Source of the DNA: Candidatus Peregrinibacteria bacterium RIFOXYB2_FULL_33_20
GTDB lineage: Bacteria > Patescibacteriota > Gracilibacteria > UBA1369 > GWF2-33-10
Direction of reading: 5' to 3'
Assembly (NCBI GenBank): GCA_001788835.1
Contig: MFXK01000001.1
Span: 1 to 64,000 of the forward strand
Length of the DNA stretch: 64,000 bases
The notes under the pieces were generated by a model. The model searched no databases. It saw only the letters and a list, made by a program, of their open reading frames with translations, and had not been told where the DNA came from. Positions 25,875 through 35,861 of this stretch are shown in pieces (the first letter of the stretch is position 1; the number at the start of each line of letters is the position of its first letter). Both the position numbers and the translations under genes were made by a program.

Positions 25875-26147
25875 ATGAAACAATCAAGAGCGCAAATTAT
25901 TATTAATTTTAAAAAAGTTAGGAGCCATGCTGATAAAATTTTGGAGATGCTTGAGAATGGAGCGTATTGCATTGATGTCATGCAGCAAAATTTAGCGGTT
26001 ATAGGGCTTCTTAAATCTGCTCATCAGATGTTGATGGAAGATCATTTGAATTCTTGCTTCAAAACGGCAATGTCGAGCGGGAGCGATAAAAAAAAGGATG
26101 AAATGATTGAGGAGATTTTGAGGGTAAGCAAGTTGGCGGGGAAGTAG
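25875..26147 (+). CDS. csoR: CsoR-family copper-sensing repressor
   Basis: An all-helical repressor that binds DNA when metal-free. C32, H57 and C61 show the CsoR spacing (Cys, then His 25 residues later, then Cys four after that: C-I-D-V ... E-D-H-L-N-S-C). This triad binds Cu(I). Length (90 residues) is normal. It is the first gene after the promoter-operator at 25792-25847, and is followed 43 bases later by the HMA-TauE gene and then copA, so it should autoregulate this operon. Unusually for this window, a Shine-Dalgarno-like AAGGA lies just before the ATG. Confidence 0.92.
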   Translation: MKQSRAQIIINFKKVRSHADKILEMLENGAYCIDVMQQNLAVIGLLKSAHQMLMEDHLNSCFKTAMSSGSDKKKDEMIEEILRVSKLAGK

Positions 26148-26190
26148 GAGAGCTGTGAGCTTTGAGTTTTAAATTATTTAAATAACTTTT

Positions 26191-27543
26191 ATGCAAAAAA
26201 CAACTATACCAATTAAAGGCATGCATTGTAAGTCATGCGAAATTCTAATTGAAGATTCCTTGAAAGAAATTAGTGGAGTGTCAAAAGTTTTTGTTAGTTT
26301 AAAGAGAAAAGAAGCGGAAATCCATTCGAATAGGGTTTTAAAATCGGAAGAGATTTCACATAAAGTAGAAGAAGCTGGATATGAAGTCGGATTTGATGAT
26401 AAAAAACATTGGTTTAGCAGGGATTTAAATGAATATAAAGATCTGTTAAAAGCTTTTTTAGTATTTTTGGTCTTGTATTTTTTTGTTAAAACTTTGGGCT
26501 TAACAAGTATAAGTGTTGGTGGAGGTACGCCTAGCAGTTTACCAGTAGTTTTTTTAGTTGGATTAACGGCTGGGGTATCTACATGTATGGCTTTGGTTGG
26601 TGGTTTGGTTTTAGGAATTTCCGCCCGCCATGCAGAGAAACATCCTGAAGCAACTGCCTTACAGAATTTTAGGCCTCATGTGTTTTTTAATATTGGACGA
26701 ATAATTTCTTATTTTTTGCTTGGAGGTTTAATTGGTATGATAGGTAAAGCATTTCAATTGTCTGGGATAGTTTTAGGGACTTTAATTATAGCGGTTGGAT
26801 TAGTAATGTTTTTACTTGGTTTGCAATTAACTGAAATTTCCCCACGTTTATCAAGCTTTAAATTTACCTTGCCTTCAAGTATAAGCAAGGCTTTGGGTAT
26901 ACGCAAACATCATGAAAAAGAATATAGTCATCTTAATTCTATGTTTGTTGGAGCTTTGACTTTTTTTCTTCCATGTGGATTTACACAGGCCATGCAATTA
27001 TATGCCATGACGACCGGTAGTTTTACACAAGGGGCGTTAATTATGTCTATATTTGCATTGGGAACGACTCCAGGTCTTCTTGGAGTGGGAGGACTTGCGT
27101 CAGTTTTGAAAGGCCAATCTGCTAAGAAATTTTTTAAATTTGCCGGTTTGGTGGTTTTATTTTTGGCTGTTTTTAACATAACCAATGGCTATAATTTAAC
27201 AGGATGGGGGGCTTTTAATTTTAGTCAAAACAATCAAATTCAAAATGTGAATGATGAGAATGTTAGTATCGAAAATGGAGTGCAAATTGTGAAAATGGAG
27301 CAAGGTACTTTTGGTTATAGCCCAGATGAATTTATAATAAAAAAAGGAATTCCTGTTAAATGGATTGTGAATTCTGAAAATCAATATACCTGTGCTTCTA
27401 GTATTTATTCTCAAAAACTGGGGATATCGAAAACTTTAATTGCAGGTGAAAATGTTATTGAGTTTACTCCTGATCAAACAGGTCAGATACCTTTTAGCTG
27501 TTCAATGGGGATGTATACAGGGAAATTTAATGTGGTTGAATAA
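26191..27543 (+). CDS. HMA-TauE/DsbD-like-cupredoxin fusion, copper handling
   Basis: A 450-residue fusion with three parts. Residues 1-70 are a heavy-metal-associated domain with G-M-H-C-K-S-C (C13, C16). Residues about 85-345 form a multi-pass DsbD/TauE-SafE-like transmembrane unit (A-G-V-S-T-C-M-A-L-V-G-G, F-F-L-P-C-G-F-T-Q-A-M-Q). The Cys-containing helices resemble DsbD2 proteins that move electrons or copper. The last 90 residues are a cupredoxin-like domain ending P-F-S-C-S-M-G-M-Y-T-G-K-F-N-V, with metal-binding Cys and Met, exposed outside. It is in the csoR operon, 20 bases before copA. A role in exporting or buffering Cu(I) outside the membrane is likely; details inferred. Confidence 0.87.
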   Translation: MQKTTIPIKGMHCKSCEILIEDSLKEISGVSKVFVSLKRKEAEIHSNRVLKSEEISHKVEEAGYEVGFDDKKHWFSRDLNEYKDLLKAFLVFLVLYFFVKTLGLTSISVGGGTPSSLPVVFLVGLTAGVSTCMALVGGLVLGISARHAEKHPEATALQNFRPHVFFNIGRIISYFLLGGLIGMIGKAFQLSGIVLGTLIIAVGLVMFLLGLQLTEISPRLSSFKFTLPSSISKALGIRKHHEKEYSHLNSMFVGALTFFLPCGFTQAMQLYAMTTGSFTQGALIMSIFALGTTPGLLGVGGLASVLKGQSAKKFFKFAGLVVLFLAVFNITNGYNLTGWGAFNFSQNNQIQNVNDENVSIENGVQIVKMEQGTFGYSPDEFIIKKGIPVKWIVNSENQYTCASSIYSQKLGISKTLIAGENVIEFTPDQTGQIPFSCSMGMYTGKFNVVE

Positions 27544-27563
27544 ATATATTTAATTTTTAAATT

Positions 27564-29909
27564 ATGAAACAAATATTGTTAATTTCAGGAATGCATTGTG
27601 CCTCATGTGCAGGAATAATTGAAAAAGCCTTGAAAAAAGTAAATGGAGTAGCAAGTGCAAATGTTAATTTTGCGGCAGAAAAAGCTTCGATAATTTTTGA
27701 TGAATCTTTGGCAACACAAGAAAATTTGATTAAAGCGATTGAAAAAGCAGGTTATAAAGCAGAAAAAATTGATGAAAAAGATACTGAATTTGAAGCGAGG
27801 AAAAGAGAAAATTTAATTTCTGGATATAAAAAAAAGTTTTTTGTAAGTTTAATTTTGAGTTTGCCGATGCTTTATTTCATGCTACTTGATTTTTTTAAAT
27901 TTTTACCTGGAGCAAATTTATTACCACCATATTTTGGGATAGTTTCTTTGATTTTGACAACACCAGTACAATTTATAATCGGAGCAGGATTTTATAAAGG
28001 GATGTGGTCAAGCTTGAAAATGAAGACTTTTAATATGGATAGTTTAATTGCAATTGGCACATCAACTGCTTATTTTTATAGTTTAGTGAATTTTATAATT
28101 TTTGTAATATCAAACAATACAATTCTTGGTTTAGCTGGAGAGAAAATACCTGAACTTTATTTCGAAACAGCGGCCTTTTTAATTACATTTGTAATATTAG
28201 GAAAATGGCTTGAAGTCAAAGCAAAAGGAAAGACTTCTGATGCAATAAAAAAATTAATGGGTTTGCAGGCAAAAACAGCAAGAGTTATGAGGAATGGCGT
28301 TTTCACAGATATTTTGATTGATGATGTAGCTGTTAATGATGTGATTTTGGTTCGTCCTGGAGAAAAAGTTCCTGTTGATGGGGTGATTTCAAAAGGCAAT
28401 TCTTCTGTTGATGAGTCAATGGTTACAGGTGAATCAATGCCAGTTGAGAAAAATATTGGAGATAAAGTAATTGGTTCAACAATGAATAAAATTGGCAGTT
28501 TTGAATTTAAGGCAACAAAAATTGGTTCTGAAAGTACTTTGGCGCAGATAATTAGATTAATAGAAGAGGCACAAGGATCCAAAGCCCCAATTCAGGCTTT
28601 TGCCGATAAAATTTCCGCATATTTTGTGCCAATTGTTATTGGAATTGCAATTTTAACATTTTTAATTTGGTATTTTGCGTTAGGAGCTAGTCTTTCCTTT
28701 GCTTTGATGGCTTTTACAGCTGTAATAGTTATTGCCTGTCCTTGTGCTTTGGGCCTGGCAACTCCAACTGCAATTATGGTTGGAACAGGCAAAGGGGCTG
28801 AACATGGGATATTGATAAAGGGTGGAGAACCTCTTGAAGCGGCTAAAAAAGTTAATGTCATAGTTTTTGATAAAACAGGTACTTTGACAAAGGGAAAACC
28901 AGAAGTAACTGATTTGTTAACTTTTAGCAGTATTGATGAAGATGATCTTCTGATGATATCTGCCAGTTTAGAAAAACAATCAGAACATCCTTTGGCAGAA
29001 GCTATTTATAATTATGCAAATGAAGAAGGGATTAAATTTGAAGAAATTTTAGATTTTCAAGCAGTTCCTGGACATGGAGTCTCTGGGAAGGTAAACAATC
29101 ACAAATATTATTTTGGAAACAGAAAATTAATTTCTGAAATAGCAAAATTAGATATAGAAAAAATTAATAGAAAAATTTCTAGATTAGAAGATCAAGGAAA
29201 AACAGTTATGATTTTGGCATCTGAAAAGGAGATTTTGGGAGTAATTGCTGTTGCTGACACTGTTAAAGAAAATTCCAAAGAAGCAATTTTAGCTTTAAAA
29301 AAATTAGGCATGGATATTTATATGATAACAGGTGATAATAGAAGAACGGCTTCAGCAATTGCAAAGGAATTAGGAATAATAAATGTTTTGTCGGAAGTTT
29401 TGCCTGAAGATAAAGCTTTGGAAGTTAAGAAGTTACAGCAAAATCAAAAAATTGTAGCCATGGTTGGGGATGGAATAAATGATTCGCCAGCTTTGGCTCA
29501 GGCTGATCTTGGTATCGCCATGGGTTCGGGTACTGACGTTGCCATGGAGACAGGGGGGATAGTGATGGTAAAAAATGATTTGAGAGATGTTGTTACAGCA
29601 ATTTCTTTATCAAGGGAAACTGTAAACAAAATTAAGCAAAATATGTTTTTTGCATTGTTTTATAATGTTATTGGCATTCCGGTAGCGGCAAGAATTTTTG
29701 CAGGACTTGGTTTGGTTTTGAAACCTGAGCTTGCAGGACTGGCAATGGCTTTTAGTTCGATTTCCGTTGTCTCAAACTCACTGCTTTTAAGATTTTTTAG
29801 GCCAAACAAAAGAAACTATATTTCAATACTGGCTCCGTTTATAATGGTTATTTTATTCACCTTTATTTTTATTGAATTTGCGAGGTTGAGTGGGGGGATG
29901 AAAAATTAG
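27564..29909 (+). CDS. copA: Copper-exporting P1B-type ATPase
   Basis: A Cu(I) export pump of 781 residues. One N-terminal HMA domain has G-M-H-C-A-S-C (C12, C15). The P-type core has T-G-E-S-M-P (actuator), the CPC membrane site (392-394), D436-K-T-G-T phosphorylation, H-P-L nucleotide motif (S-E-H-P-L-A-E-A) and [12 protein letters not shown]. The C-terminal helices contain [12 protein letters not shown], the class IB-1 (copper) signature. CPC with M-x2-S-S is specific for Cu(I). It ends the csoR operon. Firm. Confidence 0.96.
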   Translation: MKQILLISGMHCASCAGIIEKALKKVNGVASANVNFAAEKASIIFDESLATQENLIKAIEKAGYKAEKIDEKDTEFEARKRENLISGYKKKFFVSLILSLPMLYFMLLDFFKFLPGANLLPPYFGIVSLILTTPVQFIIGAGFYKGMWSSLKMKTFNMDSLIAIGTSTAYFYSLVNFIIFVISNNTILGLAGEKIPELYFETAAFLITFVILGKWLEVKAKGKTSDAIKKLMGLQAKTARVMRNGVFTDILIDDVAVNDVILVRPGEKVPVDGVISKGNSSVDESMVTGESMPVEKNIGDKVIGSTMNKIGSFEFKATKIGSESTLAQIIRLIEEAQGSKAPIQAFADKISAYFVPIVIGIAILTFLIWYFALGASLSFALMAFTAVIVIACPCALGLATPTAIMVGTGKGAEHGILIKGGEPLEAAKKVNVIVFDKTGTLTKGKPEVTDLLTFSSIDEDDLLMISASLEKQSEHPLAEAIYNYANEEGIKFEEILDFQAVPGHGVSGKVNNHKYYFGNRKLISEIAKLDIEKINRKISRLEDQGKTVMILASEKEILGVIAVADTVKENSKEAILALKKLGMDIYMITGDNRRTASAIAKELGIINVLSEVLPEDKALEVKKLQQNQKIVAMVGDGINDSPALAQADLGIAMGSGTDVAMETGGIVMVKNDLRDVVTAISLSRETVNKIKQNMFFALFYNVIGIPVAARIFAGLGLVLKPELAGLAMAFSSISVVSNSLLLRFFRPNKRNYISILAPFIMVILFTFIFIEFARLSGGMKN

Positions 29910-29949
29910 TTGATAAAGTTTGAAAGTTATAGATTTTATGAGCTTTTTG

Positions 29950-29983
29950 TGATAAAATATTATGATTTAAATGATATTTTATC
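29950..29983. promoter_or_regulatory. Inverted repeat overlapping an extended -10 before the giant gene
   Basis: GATAAAATAT (29951-29960) and its exact inverse ATATTTTATC (29974-29983) flank a 13-nt spacer and end at the ATG of the giant gene. TGATAAAAT (29950-29958) is an extended -10. Could be a repressor site, an mRNA hairpin at the start, or a weak terminator for copA. Confidence 0.5.
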
Positions 29984-32900
29984 ATGTTTTTGCAATATAT
30001 CAAAATTATAGAAATAAAAAATGTGTATTTTGCTTCTGAAAGTGAGGTTATTGCAGAAGATAGTGAAAATAATTGGTATGAAAAATTACAAAAAATTCGG
30101 AATCTTTTATCCAAATCTGAAACTGGTAAGGAAGCAGATCAGGGTAGAGTGGAAAAATTAAAAAGACTTTATCTGGCAGCAACTAGTATCGAAATGCTGC
30201 GTTATAGACATAATTATTTTAATGAAATATCTTATGGATATTTTCGTGATTTAGGATTACAGTTTCCTAGTTATGACAATTTATTAAGAAATTCAATCAG
30301 CAATATAAATGAGTGGGAACTTTTTATTGTTTATGCTTATACAATATTATCTCAGCTTGGTGATTTGTCTGATACAAAAAATTTAGGACTGGATGACGCT
30401 GAAATAGATATTTTTAACAGACAAAAAGATCAAGTTTTAACAAATTTTGATGGGAATCACTGTCGTAACTTGCGGGCCATAATTGCTGAACTAGAAGTTG
30501 CTAATCAAACAGCAATATCACGGGGAAAGATCAGAAATTTATCTCTATTGCGACATATTGGTGATTTTTTTGATTTGCCCGACACGAAAGAAGGCGTTTT
30601 ATCTGAATTAATACCTCGAAAAGCGATACTCTGTTTAATGAGGTGGGCACCTGATGTAAGTTTTAGTGATGAAGAGATGGAATATGCTAAAAAAATATAT
30701 GGCATCGAAAAGACTGAATCCCAAGAAGAATTTGCTATAGATGTTTTATATAAACATCCTGGAAAGTTTAATTTGTTAAATTTATCTTATCTTTATCTTT
30801 CTCAAATATTACGTAAAACCCCTAGTGTGCAAAATAAAATTGAAGAGCTGGTAAGAAAAAAAAAGATAAGAATAAAACGATTTACAAAACGAGCTTTTAG
30901 TGCGGCCGCGATAGGATCCGTCGCTTTAGGGGCTATTAATTTGTTCCCAAAGGAAATTGTTGATGCTTCAAGAGGTTATTTAGGAGCTGATGGCCAAAAT
31001 CAAGTTACAGTTAATAGTGGAAATTCCGTAAGAAAATTAAGGTATAGAGCGTTGATAATCGACTATTTAACAACCCCAGTTTTTACAGCAGAGGCTGATA
31101 TGAATAAGCTTTTATCAGAAATGATAGACAAACTTAAGCCAAGTGATGATTTATTAACTTTAAGGCCAGATAATGTGCCAAAAGTAATAGATTTTTATGA
31201 GGCATTAGATGGGTGGCCAGATTTTCAGAAAAAATATTTAGAAGATTTAAAATTAGATGATTCTATCGGTGGCGAACTTAATCAATCTAATTATAAACAA
31301 AAATTGTCATTAATATCGTCTGTTTTAGAGAAAGATAAAGGAGAAATTTTTGAGATATTGCAGGAAAAAATTTGTAAAAGTTTATCATTGAAAATTGATA
31401 TAACTACAGAGGAAGGAGAAGCGGCTTTTTTTGAAATTATAGGGACTTTAACTAAATTTCATATCCCAGGAAGAGAGGAAAATTATAAAGGTTTTGATAG
31501 AAATAGATTGTTGGAAAATATATCAAGAATGATTTTTGAATCAAGGAATATTGAGGCAATATTATATGATGGAGTAGTTCATGGGAAAATTGAAAATTTG
31601 CTTAAATTATCTGAAATTAAAAAGAAACTTATTGATATTTATGGAAATGATATTGGGTTTTATTTGGAATTAAGACCAGGTCTTTCTGAAAGTGATATTA
31701 ATTTTAAAAAAACAGTTGTTGATGTAAATAATTTTGAAGAATTAGAATCGCAAACAGATCAAATGTTATTTTTTTTGGGGAGGTGGGGGCTAGATAGAAG
31801 TTCTGTCCTATCAAGCAATTATAATAAACGACCAATTACAGGGATGGAAATTAAAGAGGCATATTTTAAATCTTTAGATTTTTCAAGACTCCCCCTAAAA
31901 ATTTCTTCAGATAAAGATGCTCAAGCTGTTCAGAAAATTGCTGAACAATGCAGTTCAGCTGATTTTTTGGAAATCTATCTTTCAAGAGTAAAAGTTGATT
32001 TACGTTGGTTTAAACATAAAACTGGTGTGGATTTTTATATCTCTCGAGGATATGGTTATTATCATATTTCAAAATATTTAGAATATATATTTAAAGGAAT
32101 TAAGCTTACTGATAAAAATACTGCAATGTGGAGTTCAGTTGCTTTAAGTTCATTGTCAACTGATACTTTCCAGATTGAATATGACAATTTAAAGATCAAT
32201 AATATAACAGATTTTGAGAATTTTATGAATAAATTGAGCCAATATAAAGGTATTTCTCCGCAATTTGCCGAGCTATATCTTGAGGGGAGTCAAATTGATT
32301 TTGCCGATTCATTTTTTACGTTGGATATTAGAGCTTTGGCGAATATATTTGGTTGTCTTAATTTACAAAGAAAATCAAATGTTGAGAAAGTTGATTATAA
32401 AATATTAAATGGTTATCAAACAGAAGTTTTGAATATGTTAGTGGATAATTTATTGCAAAAATCAATTAATAGACTTGTTTCGGATCATACCTTGGATATT
32501 GAACAGAAGTTACAAAGACTGGCATATCTTTATCAAATAGCTTCTATTGAAGGTAGTATACCATTATCCATGAGCTATCTTGAAGCATATAGAGAGATAT
32601 TTAGTGACTTTGAGATCGTACAGTTTAGAGACCCTAATAAAGAAAAAATGCTCCAATATGACGAAGCAAAATTTATGCAAAGAGTTGCAGAAGGGATAAT
32701 AATGTCTAGAAATGGCTATGAAAGAGAAGTATTATATAATAATAGGTTTTACTATAAATTTCAGGCGGATAAAGCTTCAATAATAATAAGTGCAATCGAT
32801 ATGTCAGAATCTGTTAATCAACGAGTAGCTAAATATCTTGGTTATTGGACAGGAGAAACGCATATTACACCGGAATTAGTGGATAAATTATTGGCAAACG

Positions 32901-35791
32901 ATAAATATATTCTTACAAGTACTTCTGTTGATAATTTGTTATTAATAGTAACATTTTCTTTAAATGGGAAATTACAATTTGGTTCAGATTATTTATCATC
33001 TTTGCAATCCAAGCAGGATTTGCAAAAATTAGGACGTTTATGGGATTATTTTACTGAAGATCAGAAAAAACAAGTATGGGATTTTCTTAATTTAAAAGGA
33101 GAATTAAATCAAGAAAAAGCTCAGCGTATAATGAGTATTGGAATGCCATCATTTGATCGATACGCTGTTGAAAACGGTAATATTAGTTTACCGATTTTAA
33201 CTAAAGACAACGCGAAGTGGATTGTTGATTTGGTTGAATCTGGAAGTGATTTTGCAAAAAAACTTAAAATTACAGATTATCCAGGATCTTTTAATACCTT
33301 AGATGAAATTAATATTGTGCTTAATTTGTTATCATTACATGCATATTTGGAGAAATCTCCATTAGCTAATCTATTCCAAGATGGCAGTTTCTTGGACAAA
33401 CTTATTGCTAATACAAATGTTAAGATTATCGCTGATTTAAGTCTGCTAATGGAAATAGACCGAGAGATACCAAATAATATTTTAAAAAGACTAGTTGAAA
33501 AGACACGACTTGTTCAGGCAGATATACTGCTAATATTGGAATTACGTGTAAACAAAAGGCAATCTAATAATAATTTTGAATTCGTTGAGGCACTTTTAAC
33601 TAAATATTTTGCTTTATATAGAACGTTTGATCCGCAAATAAATATGGCAGTGTTAAAATTTTTTAAAAATTTTCAGACTTCTGATTTTTCACATGCCATG
33701 TACGTGGAATTATTTGAAAGACTTGATTTAAGGGATATTGACTTAACAACAGAAGAGGGAAGAGCAATTTTTGCCTCATTATATTATTTATATCCTGAGG
33801 TTTTAGAATCCAGCGATCATAATAGTAGTAGTGATGATGAATATTATAATTATAATCCAGATGAGGAAGCAAAAAAAATCTTTGCAGCCTTTCAGCGTTA
33901 CACCAAAGGGAGAATTAATTTTCGTGATCTGAGAATTAAGGATAGATTTGATTTAATAGAGGTTATGGGAAATGATAGGGATAATGTATTGGATATAGCA
34001 TTTACTGATTTTGTGGCGCCAAGAAGTTTAGATGAATTAGAAACATTTGATTTGGCATTTGATAAAGACAGGCAAACAAGATGGGCAAGATATGATAAAA
34101 AAGATTATGATAATAACTCAGAAGATGAACAGATTTTATTATCTAGGAAATCTCGTATTGGCGAAAGGATACAAAATGGATTACAAGTCAGTCCAATGAC
34201 CTGTTCAATGGATAATTTAAATGAGATTGAAGAAAGGGTTCGATTGGCAGCTGAATATGATTTAAAATACACCTTAAAGAGTAAAATTAATATTCAACTG
34301 CAGCAAGCAGATGGGAAACCATTGATTGCTGGAACTTTAAGTTTAGCAGATATTGATTATAATTTTAAATTGCTAGAATTTATAGGTTCAATTTCTGATT
34401 TAGAAGTTAATGGATTAGAAAATTTTCATTTAAACATTGTTTTTGGGAGCATAAATAAAGAGGGTTTAGGCAAAATTGGATTATTGATGCGGATTTTTGG
34501 TGTGGAGAAAGTATTAGAAGGTACAGATTTTAATGTAACTCCAGAAATGCTTGATGATTTAAACTTACTACAGGAAATGAGAGGCATGCTTAGGGAAAAA
34601 TTTTTATATGCAATTGCTAGGACGATAGAATCTATTAATATTAGCACAGGTAATTTAGAAGAAAATATTAATAGAGTCATAAATATATGGAATTATAGGC
34701 CGAGTGGTTATGATTATGAAAATGTTACCAGTGATGTTTCTCAGATTTTTAGATTAACTGCTAATTTTATAATGTATAGAATTTTTGATTCAAAAAAAAT
34801 TGATCAGACTTCAAAAGATGAAGCTTATCGTCGATTTGTTGAATCTGGGGTTATAGTGGAAGATCCAGATAGTTTTCAGAAAGTTAGACAACGTGGAGCA
34901 AATGGCGTTTCTTATGCAAGAAAAAGGGTTGTACAAGGATTAACACAGGCATTTAATGAAAGTTTAAGCGGAAAAGATGTTGATAAGTTGATGTCTAGGG
35001 AAAGATTAAAACAGGGATTTAAAATGTTTGAAATTAAGTCAAATGGCCAAAAAATTGGACAATTGATTCTTGGCGATCCCAATGAAGGAGCCAGAGCCGC
35101 TCTTGCCTATAGTTCAGGCAAGTCTTTATCGCAAGAAGGAATTGATTCTATTAGTAGTCGACAGCATGGTGTTACTGCCTTTCAAGCGGTAGCGCCATAT
35201 ACAACAGGATCAGTGGCAAAAGGCATACTGGTACGAAATGGGGAAGTAAAAAGTGATTTGATTCAAATGGAAAGTGGGTTAGATGGGTTTGTCATTATGT
35301 ATGGTGAATCTTCTCCTTTTTATGCCACCAATCCGGTTAGAATTGTTCATAAAGATAACTTAAAAGTAAGTGATATAACTGGAAATATGAGCGATAATGG
35401 TCATCTTAATTTAAGGAAACCGACTGATTATTTGAAATTTTTGGATTTAGCAGGAAAACATGGGATTTCGCTTTTTCAACAACACTTGCTTGTAAGTGAT
35501 AAAAAATCACAAATAACAAAAGAAACTTCTGAGCAAGCGGAAAGAAGAGCAATTGTTACTTTCGCTGACGGTACTTTTGGACTTTTGAATTTTGATAGTT
35601 CCACGGAGTTTACTTTTACTGATATGGTTTATGTTGCAAGAAAGCTTGGAGTGGAATTTATGGTTAATTGTGATACTGGCTATTATAATGTGAGTCAGGC
35701 ATTTAAAGCAGATGGTAAAATTATAACACTTGGAGATGAGTCAGGAGCTGAGAATACATATAATGCCTTTATAGGAGTTTCTGTGCCATAA
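29984..35791 (+). CDS. Giant hypothetical protein (1935 residues) with a possible C-terminal phosphodiester-glycosidase-like domain
   Basis: One uninterrupted frame. No N-terminal signal peptide. One hydrophobic segment near 300-325 (A-F-S-A-A-A-I-G-S-V-A-L-G-A-I-N-L-F) after a run of Lys/Arg might be an internal anchor. Residues about 330-1690 are charged, mostly helical and without a motif I know. The last 240 residues resemble NAGPA phosphodiester glycosidases: T-T-G-S-V-A-K-G-I-L-V-R-N-G-E-V-K, then R-R-A-I-V-T-F-A-D-G-T-F-G-L-L-N-F-D, then a helix and V-N-C-D-T-G-Y-Y-N where the family has N-L-D-G-G. That match is distant. Own promoter (29950-29983). No SLH, SpoIID or wall-binding domain. 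Size and singleness suggest a large scaffold, envelope factor or toxin-like protein; function unknown. Confidence 0.6.
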   Translation: MFLQYIKIIEIKNVYFASESEVIAEDSENNWYEKLQKIRNLLSKSETGKEADQGRVEKLKRLYLAATSIEMLRYRHNYFNEISYGYFRDLGLQFPSYDNLLRNSISNINEWELFIVYAYTILSQLGDLSDTKNLGLDDAEIDIFNRQKDQVLTNFDGNHCRNLRAIIAELEVANQTAISRGKIRNLSLLRHIGDFFDLPDTKEGVLSELIPRKAILCLMRWAPDVSFSDEEMEYAKKIYGIEKTESQEEFAIDVLYKHPGKFNLLNLSYLYLSQILRKTPSVQNKIEELVRKKKIRIKRFTKRAFSAAAIGSVALGAINLFPKEIVDASRGYLGADGQNQVTVNSGNSVRKLRYRALIIDYLTTPVFTAEADMNKLLSEMIDKLKPSDDLLTLRPDNVPKVIDFYEALDGWPDFQKKYLEDLKLDDSIGGELNQSNYKQKLSLISSVLEKDKGEIFEILQEKICKSLSLKIDITTEEGEAAFFEIIGTLTKFHIPGREENYKGFDRNRLLENISRMIFESRNIEAILYDGVVHGKIENLLKLSEIKKKLIDIYGNDIGFYLELRPGLSESDINFKKTVVDVNNFEELESQTDQMLFFLGRWGLDRSSVLSSNYNKRPITGMEIKEAYFKSLDFSRLPLKISSDKDAQAVQKIAEQCSSADFLEIYLSRVKVDLRWFKHKTGVDFYISRGYGYYHISKYLEYIFKGIKLTDKNTAMWSSVALSSLSTDTFQIEYDNLKINNITDFENFMNKLSQYKGISPQFAELYLEGSQIDFADSFFTLDIRALANIFGCLNLQRKSNVEKVDYKILNGYQTEVLNMLVDNLLQKSINRLVSDHTLDIEQKLQRLAYLYQIASIEGSIPLSMSYLEAYREIFSDFEIVQFRDPNKEKMLQYDEAKFMQRVAEGIIMSRNGYEREVLYNNRFYYKFQADKASIIISAIDMSESVNQRVAKYLGYWTGETHITPELVDKLLANDKYILTSTSVDNLLLIVTFSLNGKLQFGSDYLSSLQSKQDLQKLGRLWDYFTEDQKKQVWDFLNLKGELNQEKAQRIMSIGMPSFDRYAVENGNISLPILTKDNAKWIVDLVESGSDFAKKLKITDYPGSFNTLDEINIVLNLLSLHAYLEKSPLANLFQDGSFLDKLIANTNVKIIADLSLLMEIDREIPNNILKRLVEKTRLVQADILLILELRVNKRQSNNNFEFVEALLTKYFALYRTFDPQINMAVLKFFKNFQTSDFSHAMYVELFERLDLRDIDLTTEEGRAIFASLYYLYPEVLESSDHNSSSDDEYYNYNPDEEAKKIFAAFQRYTKGRINFRDLRIKDRFDLIEVMGNDRDNVLDIAFTDFVAPRSLDELETFDLAFDKDRQTRWARYDKKDYDNNSEDEQILLSRKSRIGERIQNGLQVSPMTCSMDNLNEIEERVRLAAEYDLKYTLKSKINIQLQQADGKPLIAGTLSLADIDYNFKLLEFIGSISDLEVNGLENFHLNIVFGSINKEGLGKIGLLMRIFGVEKVLEGTDFNVTPEMLDDLNLLQEMRGMLREKFLYAIARTIESINISTGNLEENINRVINIWNYRPSGYDYENVTSDVSQIFRLTANFIMYRIFDSKKIDQTSKDEAYRRFVESGVIVEDPDSFQKVRQRGANGVSYARKRVVQGLTQAFNESLSGKDVDKLMSRERLKQGFKMFEIKSNGQKIGQLILGDPNEGARAALAYSSGKSLSQEGIDSISSRQHGVTAFQAVAPYTTGSVAKGILVRNGEVKSDLIQMESGLDGFVIMYGESSPFYATNPVRIVHKDNLKVSDITGNMSDNGHLNLRKPTDYLKFLDLAGKHGISLFQQHLLVSDKKSQITKETSEQAERRAIVTFADGTFGLLNFDSSTEFTFTDMVYVARKLGVEFMVNCDTGYYNVSQAFKADGKIITLGDESGAENTYNAFIGVSVP

Positions 35792-35861
35792 TTATGATAT
35801 CAAATTATTTTTGCAGTGGATTTGTATTTGTGATAAAGAATATAAGCATATAAATCATTTT

